A stretch of 36,576 nucleotides of DNA from positions 1-36,576 of the forward strand of contig CAYSCH010000043.1 of assembly GCA_964429355.1 (NCBI GenBank), in the 5' to 3' direction. A program made the translations under genes and the position numbers. The notes beneath the pieces were generated by a model. The model had not been told where the DNA came from and did not search any database. It worked only from the letters and a program-made list of their open reading frames with translations. Source of the stretch: JAAYAY01 sp964429355 (GTDB taxonomy: Bacteria > Planctomycetota > Planctomycetia > Pirellulales > Thermoguttaceae). This document shows, piece by piece, positions 32,640-36,576 of this stretch. Within the stretch, counting starts at the first letter, position 1; each line of letters opens with the position of its first letter.

Positions 32640-33575
32640 ATGAGACACCGGGCTTCATTCCTCGCCTGTCTGGCCTTGGCACTCTGCACTCACCTCGCGG
32701 TCCAGTCCGCAGAGCCTGACCATCGCTGTTCACTCTGGGTCGATCCGTACCGAGGCGAACCGCTGGACCACGACGAGATCCTTGAGGATCTTGCCGGCGT
32801 GCGAGTGGTCTACGTCGGTGAGGCACACTCGCTGGAGCGTCACCATGAATTGCAGGCAACGCTTCTCCGCGATCTGGCGGCACGAGAGCCGCTTGCTCTC
32901 GGGCTGGAGCAACTGGAGCGTTTCCAGCAGCCTCATGTAGATCGCTATAATCGCGGTGAGATCGATTTTGACGAACTGGCCCGGCTGACCAACTGGGAGA
33001 ATCGCTGGAGCGGCTACGAGCAGTACCGATGTATCGTCCAGGCCGCGCGGGACCAAAACGTCCCCGTCCTCGCGCTCAACGCCCGTGCGGAAACGATTCG
33101 GCAGGTCTTTCGTAGCGGCGGCGTTGAAGGGCTGGACGCGAAAACCCGTGCCGAACTTCCCGAAGAAATGCTGCTCACGGATCCACCGTACGAGCATCTC
33201 CTCAACCTGCAGTTGATGGTCCACATGGCCGTTGATGAAGAGCGTTTGCAGCCGATGCGGGAAGCCCAGATCTGCCGCGACGAAACGATGGCCGCCACAC
33301 TGGCGGAATATCTCCTTTCCGAGGAAGGGAAAGGACGCTCGGCCGTAATTGTTTGCGGCACGGGGCACGTGGCTTACGGGCACGGCATCCCATCGCGCCT
33401 GGGGCGACGTCTACCCGACGCGACTGATCGGATTGTCGTGCTGTCCCAGAGCGGCGACGTGGAGATCTCCGAGACAGAGAGGGCCGCCACGCGGGACTTA
33501 CATATCACCCACGGGCAACTTCGCAAAGCGGAGCGGCCGATTGGAGACTACTTGTATGTAACGGCCAGAAGGTGA
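32640..33575 (+). CDS. ChaN-like heme-binding/DUF399 family secreted protein
   Basis: This 311-residue secreted protein starts at ATG 32640 behind AAGGGAA. Residues 1-24 are a signal peptide (cleavage near VQSAEP). The ChaN/DUF399 (Cofac_haem_bdg) fold is shown by RVVYVGEAHSLERHHELQ (about 55-72), LALGLEQLERFQQPHVDRYN, the run ARLTNWENRWSGYEQY, VLALNARAETI and the closing GTGHVAYGHGIPSRL. Members bind heme or another cofactor through conserved residues of these loops, and some are linked to iron uptake; an enzymatic role has also been proposed because the fold resembles EreA-type hydrolases. It lies 27 bases after the sugar permease gene and is probably in that transcript, an unusual combination. 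Confidence 0.85.
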   Translation: MRHRASFLACLALALCTHLAVQSAEPDHRCSLWVDPYRGEPLDHDEILEDLAGVRVVYVGEAHSLERHHELQATLLRDLAAREPLALGLEQLERFQQPHVDRYNRGEIDFDELARLTNWENRWSGYEQYRCIVQAARDQNVPVLALNARAETIRQVFRSGGVEGLDAKTRAELPEEMLLTDPPYEHLLNLQLMVHMAVDEERLQPMREAQICRDETMAATLAEYLLSEEGKGRSAVIVCGTGHVAYGHGIPSRLGRRLPDATDRIVVLSQSGDVEISETERAATRDLHITHGQLRKAERPIGDYLYVTARR

Positions 33576-33691
33576 TGTCGGGTTAACGACGGGGCCCTCC
33601 GATTCGTTACACATCGGTCGCGCGCCAGACGAGCGAGGACCGAATACGCCTCGTCGTCACCGAGAGCAGCGATGACGCCAGGGGGGTAGGA

Positions 33692-35023
33692 TCAGATCTT
33701 TATCTCCGGAACAACGAAGGGCTCGCGGTACTTGCGCGACAGCATGGCGGTAGCTTCCGTGTCGCCGGGGAAGGTCTCCTGAACCGGGTCGAAGTTGATC
33801 GTGCGGCCGAGCCGGTAGGCGATGTTGCCCAGATGGCAGAGGGCCGAGGAGAGATGACCGTCTTCGATCTCCACGCCCAGGTCTTCTGCCTTGCGGCTGC
33901 GCACGCCGGCGATAAACCGCTCGTACTCATTGGAGCCTTCTTCGCGGCCGGGCCCCGCCTCGCGATTCTTGCCGAGGAACGTCCTGTAGCCGAAGTAGTA
34001 AACCTGGAGGTAGCCTTCCGAACCGTAGAACGTGACACCGACCGCATTGGACGAGGGGCTGGTACCAAACCCTTCCTGGTTGGTTATCCAGTGGCGGGTC
34101 TCAAAGACGAGCATCTTCTTCTGCTCGGGATACTCGAAGGCGCAGATCAGGGTGTTGGGCGTTTCCTGATCGTCGTCGAACATGTAGTGCCCACCGGCGG
34201 CGTGAATCCGCGAGGGCGAGCCCACACCGAGCCCCCAACGAGCCATGTCCATTTCGTGGACTCCCTGGTTGCCCATGTCGCCGTTGCCGTAATCCCAGCT
34301 CCAGTGCCAGTTGTAGTGAAAACGGTTTTTGCTGAAGGGGCGCTGCGGAGCGGGGCCGAGCCACAGGTCGTAATTCACGCCGGCGGGGACCGGTTCGTCT
34401 GGAGTATGGTCGATCGTGGGGCGCCATTTGAAGCAGATACCGCGGGCCATGTACACCTCGCCGATGACCCCCTCTTGGACCTTTTGGATCCCTTCACGGA
34501 TCGCGGGGGAACTGCGCCCCTGGGTCCCGTGCTGGCACATGCGCTGGTACTTCCGGGCCGCATTGACCAGTTGCCGCCCTTCCCAGATGTTATGGGAGCA
34601 GGGCTTCTCGACATACGTATCCTTACCCGCCTGCATCGCCGTGATGCCGATCAGTGTGTGCGAGTGGTTCGGAGTGGCCACACTCACCACGTCGATCTCC
34701 TGATCCTCGACGAGTTTGCGATAGTCGGTGAATCGCTTGATCTTGCGGCCGGTCTTGTTCTCGAGTTGGTCGGCCCGCGTGTTGAGCACCGACTCATCGA
34801 CGTCGCACAAGGCCGTCACCGCGCAGCCATCGACACTCTCCAGGCCATTCATGTGATGGTTGCCTTTGCCATTGAGTCCCACGCAAGCTGCCCGGATCTC
34901 GTCGTTGGCAGCGGCTGCCGCCCGTGCGGACTGAATTCCAGGCAACGCCCCAACCAGTCCGACTGCAGCCCCGGCGACTGCCGATTGGTGAAGGAACGCA
35001 CGTCGATGAAGCCTGTTTGTCAT
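33692..35023 (-). CDS. Tat-exported Gfo/Idh/MocA family oxidoreductase
   Basis: This 443-residue NAD(P)-dependent sugar oxidoreductase-like protein is exported by the Tat pathway. The start ATG 35023 is preceded by GAGG at nine bases; the signal is MTNRLHRRAFLHQSAVAG (RR at 7-8) with cleavage near ARAAAAAND. A Rossmann fold follows: ACVGLNGKGNHHMNG (about 46-60), ALCDVDESVLNTRA, SVATPNHSHTLIGITAM and the family hallmark EKP (139-141) in YVEKPCSHNIWEGRQL. The C-terminal sheet domain has WHWSWDYGNGDMGNQGVHEMD, with the His-Glu-Met-Asp catalytic region. Many planctomycete genomes hold dozens of such exported paralogs, whose cofactor is assumed to be pre-bound as in glucose-fructose oxidoreductase. 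The substrate is unknown. Confidence 0.9.
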   Translation of the reverse strand: MTNRLHRRAFLHQSAVAGAAVGLVGALPGIQSARAAAAANDEIRAACVGLNGKGNHHMNGLESVDGCAVTALCDVDESVLNTRADQLENKTGRKIKRFTDYRKLVEDQEIDVVSVATPNHSHTLIGITAMQAGKDTYVEKPCSHNIWEGRQLVNAARKYQRMCQHGTQGRSSPAIREGIQKVQEGVIGEVYMARGICFKWRPTIDHTPDEPVPAGVNYDLWLGPAPQRPFSKNRFHYNWHWSWDYGNGDMGNQGVHEMDMARWGLGVGSPSRIHAAGGHYMFDDDQETPNTLICAFEYPEQKKMLVFETRHWITNQEGFGTSPSSNAVGVTFYGSEGYLQVYYFGYRTFLGKNREAGPGREEGSNEYERFIAGVRSRKAEDLGVEIEDGHLSSALCHLGNIAYRLGRTINFDPVQETFPGDTEATAMLSRKYREPFVVPEIKI

Positions 35024-35457
35024 GGCAGGAGACCTCGATTCGGGGAAGTAGCGGAACTGGCCAGGTCGGCTGAAGGGATCTCGGTTCACTATAAGGCAGC
35101 CGCAAACCCGAAGGCAAGTGCCACGGGGCGGCAGGGCCGCCAGCCAACGCGAGCTACCGCTCGGCTCGAGTGGCTTGCTCCCGGCAAGTCGCGGATCTCT
35201 GTGAAAAACTTCACGATCTTTGAGGTTAGTAGTACAGGGGTAGGGAGATTCTCGGCCCCAGACAACACGGCTGCAACATCGTAACCTGCAACTGGAACGT
35301 CGGTTGCGTTGCCTACCGGCCCGACGCTCCTTCCCATTGCACTTTCGTGGGGCCATCGGATAGACTTGACCGCGCGGGGATGACTGCGGTGGTTGTTCTT
35401 CGAGTCCCACGTTTTGTGAGGGCTTCCTGTTTCGTTCCTTTACTGAGGAGGTGGGTC
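35024..35457. other. Divergent intergenic stretch
   Basis: These 434 bases separate the oxidoreductase gene (minus) from the secretin-like gene (plus). No gene is supported. A small dyad GTGAA-AAAC-TTCAC stands at 35201-35214. No convincing promoter was found. Confidence 0.4.
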
Positions 35458-36264
35458 ATGCGACGTTCTCTCATGCTGGTTTTTCTGTTGTTGGCCTCGG
35501 GGCAGCCGAGCCCAGGGCAAGATACGGTGAACGAACTGAAGAAGGCCGTTCAGCAGACGGCAGCAGCCGCGGCCCGAACTGTTGCGGAACAACTGCCGGC
35601 GCCTGCGCCCGGTCCGGGCGTGGAATTGGAGGTCTTGATTGGCTGTGTCGTGTTCGACGAGCAAGGGGAACTCCGTGTGGACAAGGAAGGTGCTGAGCCC
35701 GAGGTGAATCGAGCGGGAACACTTGGGGCAAGCCTTGCCGCCAAACTCAACTCAGAGAAAGGCACGCTTCCCGCCGGGTTCTCGGCCGGAGCGGCTGGAG
35801 CTAATCTTCTTCTGAAACAGTTGGGCGGAGGAGGCAAACTTCGGTCCCTGGAACATTTTCGATTGAGGCTCAGCACGGATGGTGTCGAAGCTCATCTGCA
35901 GAACGGCAGTCGCGAGCCGCGGGTTACCGGCACCATGATGCAGGGTGGCAATGTTTCCAACACGGTCCAATTCGAAAACTTGGGCGTGTTGGCCGGCGGT
36001 TCGGCCCAGATCACGAAGACAGGGAAGATTGCAGTCAGCGTGCAGATTGAGCAGTCTTCCTTGGGACCGGAGGAGGAAGGCGCACCGGTATCCGTCAGGG
36101 ATGGGCTGACCGTGCGCACGCCCCGGATCACCACGATGACCCTCAGGACGCAAGCTACGGTCACGGACGGTGAATCGACCCTGCTGGGCAGCCTGGTCCG
36201 GTCGTGGGGCGACAAGGTCACCGAGACGTTTGTGGTTCTCACAGCGACGACCGTGAAACCGTGA
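35458..36264 (+). CDS. Secreted protein resembling a lone C-terminal secretin domain
   Basis: This 268-residue exported protein starts at ATG 35458 behind GAGGAGGTGGG. Residues 1-20 are a signal peptide (MRRSLMLVFLLLASGQPSPG), followed by a short alanine-rich helix. The C-terminal half (about 130-268) reads like the secretin homology domain of type II secretion/type IV pilus channels: DGVEAHLQNGSREPRVTGT matches the 'vLS.Prv.t' strand, GVLAGGSAQITKTGKIAVSVQIEQSS the 'G..v.v.P.v...G.v.l.i..e' strands, and TLRTQATVTDGESTLLGSL the 'T.v.v.dGqt..iGGL' motif. It has no N0/N1 domains and is far smaller than a true secretin (400-700 residues), so it may be a shortened relative or an unrelated beta protein. 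The resemblance is by eye. It ends 12 bases before a convergent gene. Confidence 0.72.
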   Translation: MRRSLMLVFLLLASGQPSPGQDTVNELKKAVQQTAAAAARTVAEQLPAPAPGPGVELEVLIGCVVFDEQGELRVDKEGAEPEVNRAGTLGASLAAKLNSEKGTLPAGFSAGAAGANLLLKQLGGGGKLRSLEHFRLRLSTDGVEAHLQNGSREPRVTGTMMQGGNVSNTVQFENLGVLAGGSAQITKTGKIAVSVQIEQSSLGPEEEGAPVSVRDGLTVRTPRITTMTLRTQATVTDGESTLLGSLVRSWGDKVTETFVVLTATTVKP

Positions 36265-36276
36265 TGGTCTGTCGTA

Positions 36277-36528
36277 TCACTCCACGATCACCGGCAGCGC
36301 CAGAAGGCCTTCGGATTCGGGAACGAAGTAAGGCAGCGAGATCCCTTCAAGGGCGCTCCGGAAAGACTGCTCGAAGTCAATTCGAGACTCATCCTGATGG
36401 GCGGCCTCGTCGAACCTGTTCACCGGGAATCCTCGCACAGTTTCCCGCCAGACGGGGTCAGAGCTACCGGAAACGAGCAGTTCCAGGATCAGGTTGCCCG
36501 GCTCGACTTCGGCGATCTTTTTTTTCAA
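36277..36528 (-). CDS. Small hypothetical protein
   Basis: This 83-codon frame starts with TTG at 36528 (TTG AAA AAA AAG) 12 bases after the stop of a gene that enters from the right edge; GCGGA is a weak ribosome site. The product starts MKKKIAEVEPGN and reads like a genuine soluble protein, acidic and hydrophobic in alternation (ILELLVSGSS, FDEAAHQDESRIDFEQ, ISLPYFVPESEGLLALP). I do not recognise a family. The eight-A run at the start could be a slippage site, so it might also continue the upstream gene by frameshift. It converges with the secretin-like gene. Confidence 0.5.
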   Translation of the reverse strand: MKKKIAEVEPGNLILELLVSGSSDPVWRETVRGFPVNRFDEAAHQDESRIDFEQSFRSALEGISLPYFVPESEGLLALPVIVE

Positions 36529-36540
36529 CGTTCCGCTTAA

Positions 36541-36576
36541 TTATTGGTTTTCTTGCTCTGGCGTCCATCCGGGATA
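36541..36576 (-). CDS. C-terminal tail of a gene entering from the right edge
   Basis: Eleven codons reading YPGWTPEQENQ followed by TAA (36541-36543) are open to the window edge in the same frame as the small downstream protein. The close spacing suggests an operon. The identity cannot be told from so short a piece. Confidence 0.25.
   Translation of the reverse strand, partial: YPGWTPEQENQ

Noticed and set aside
33599..33617. A small dyad CCGAT...ATCGG after the ChaN-like gene as a terminator.
   Set aside because: Only five pairs, a nine-base loop and no T-run.

Overview
The window looks like a piece of a GC-rich planctomycete chromosome (Pirellulales-like; inference). The gene mix points that way: Tat-exported Gfo/Idh/MocA and sugar-isomerase-like proteins, a ceramidase-like protein, a PQQ-type beta-propeller, a lipoprotein with 24-residue 'TDAGL' leucine-rich repeats, a short SecA, and loosely packed genes on both strands. 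No tRNA, rRNA, CRISPR array, insertion sequence or phage gene was seen.

Layout. 1-3.1 kb (minus): sugar-phosphate-isomerase-like enzyme, ceramidase-like protein and the 5' part of a TIM-barrel glycosidase cut by the window edge, probably one operon. 3.4-4.9 kb (minus): SNF2/DEAD-type helicase-like protein with damaged ATPase motifs. 5.3-5.8 kb: MoaB/MogA-type gene lacking its 5' part. 6-6.9 kb: LRR lipoprotein. 7-8.5 kb (minus): RpoD-like sigma factor. 8.8-9.0 kb: tail of an alpha/beta-hydrolase gene. 9.3-12.1 kb (plus): GH28-like beta-helix protein behind a canonical promoter, then a PQQ-type propeller. 12.1-18.3 kb (minus): radical SAM/SPASM protein, a 720-residue membrane protein of unknown function, a secreted esterase, and a NodB-type deacetylase gene interrupted by an in-frame TGA. 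18.6-23.0 kb: two related Tat-exported fucose-isomerase-like proteins facing each other around a translationally coupled secreted protein. 23.5-25.9 kb: Tat-exported hydroxypyruvate-isomerase-like protein and a GH43-type beta-propeller. 26.3-29.8 kb: short SecA converging on an HlyD-type adaptor. 30.5-33.6 kb (plus): ribose-type binding lipoprotein, permease, and a ChaN-like protein. 33.7-35.0 kb (minus): Tat-exported Gfo/Idh/MocA oxidoreductase. 35.5-36.3 kb: secreted protein resembling the C-terminal secretin domain. The right edge holds a small minus-strand ORF and a gene tail.

Most of the content serves exported carbohydrate chemistry (polysaccharide cleavage, deacetylation, isomerisation and sugar oxidoreduction outside the cytoplasm) plus sugar uptake. 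House-keeping elements are limited to the sigma factor and possibly SecA. The window also has many worn genes: a split deacetylase, two 5'-truncated genes, a catalytically damaged helicase and short remnants, which suggests ongoing gene loss.

The observations most worth following are the extracytoplasmic isomerase-like pair with a C-x-x-C element before the twin arginines, the short SecA, the stand-alone secretin-like domain, the pseudo-helicase and the strong hairpin between binding-protein and permease genes. All calls rest on reading the sequence; no database search was run.
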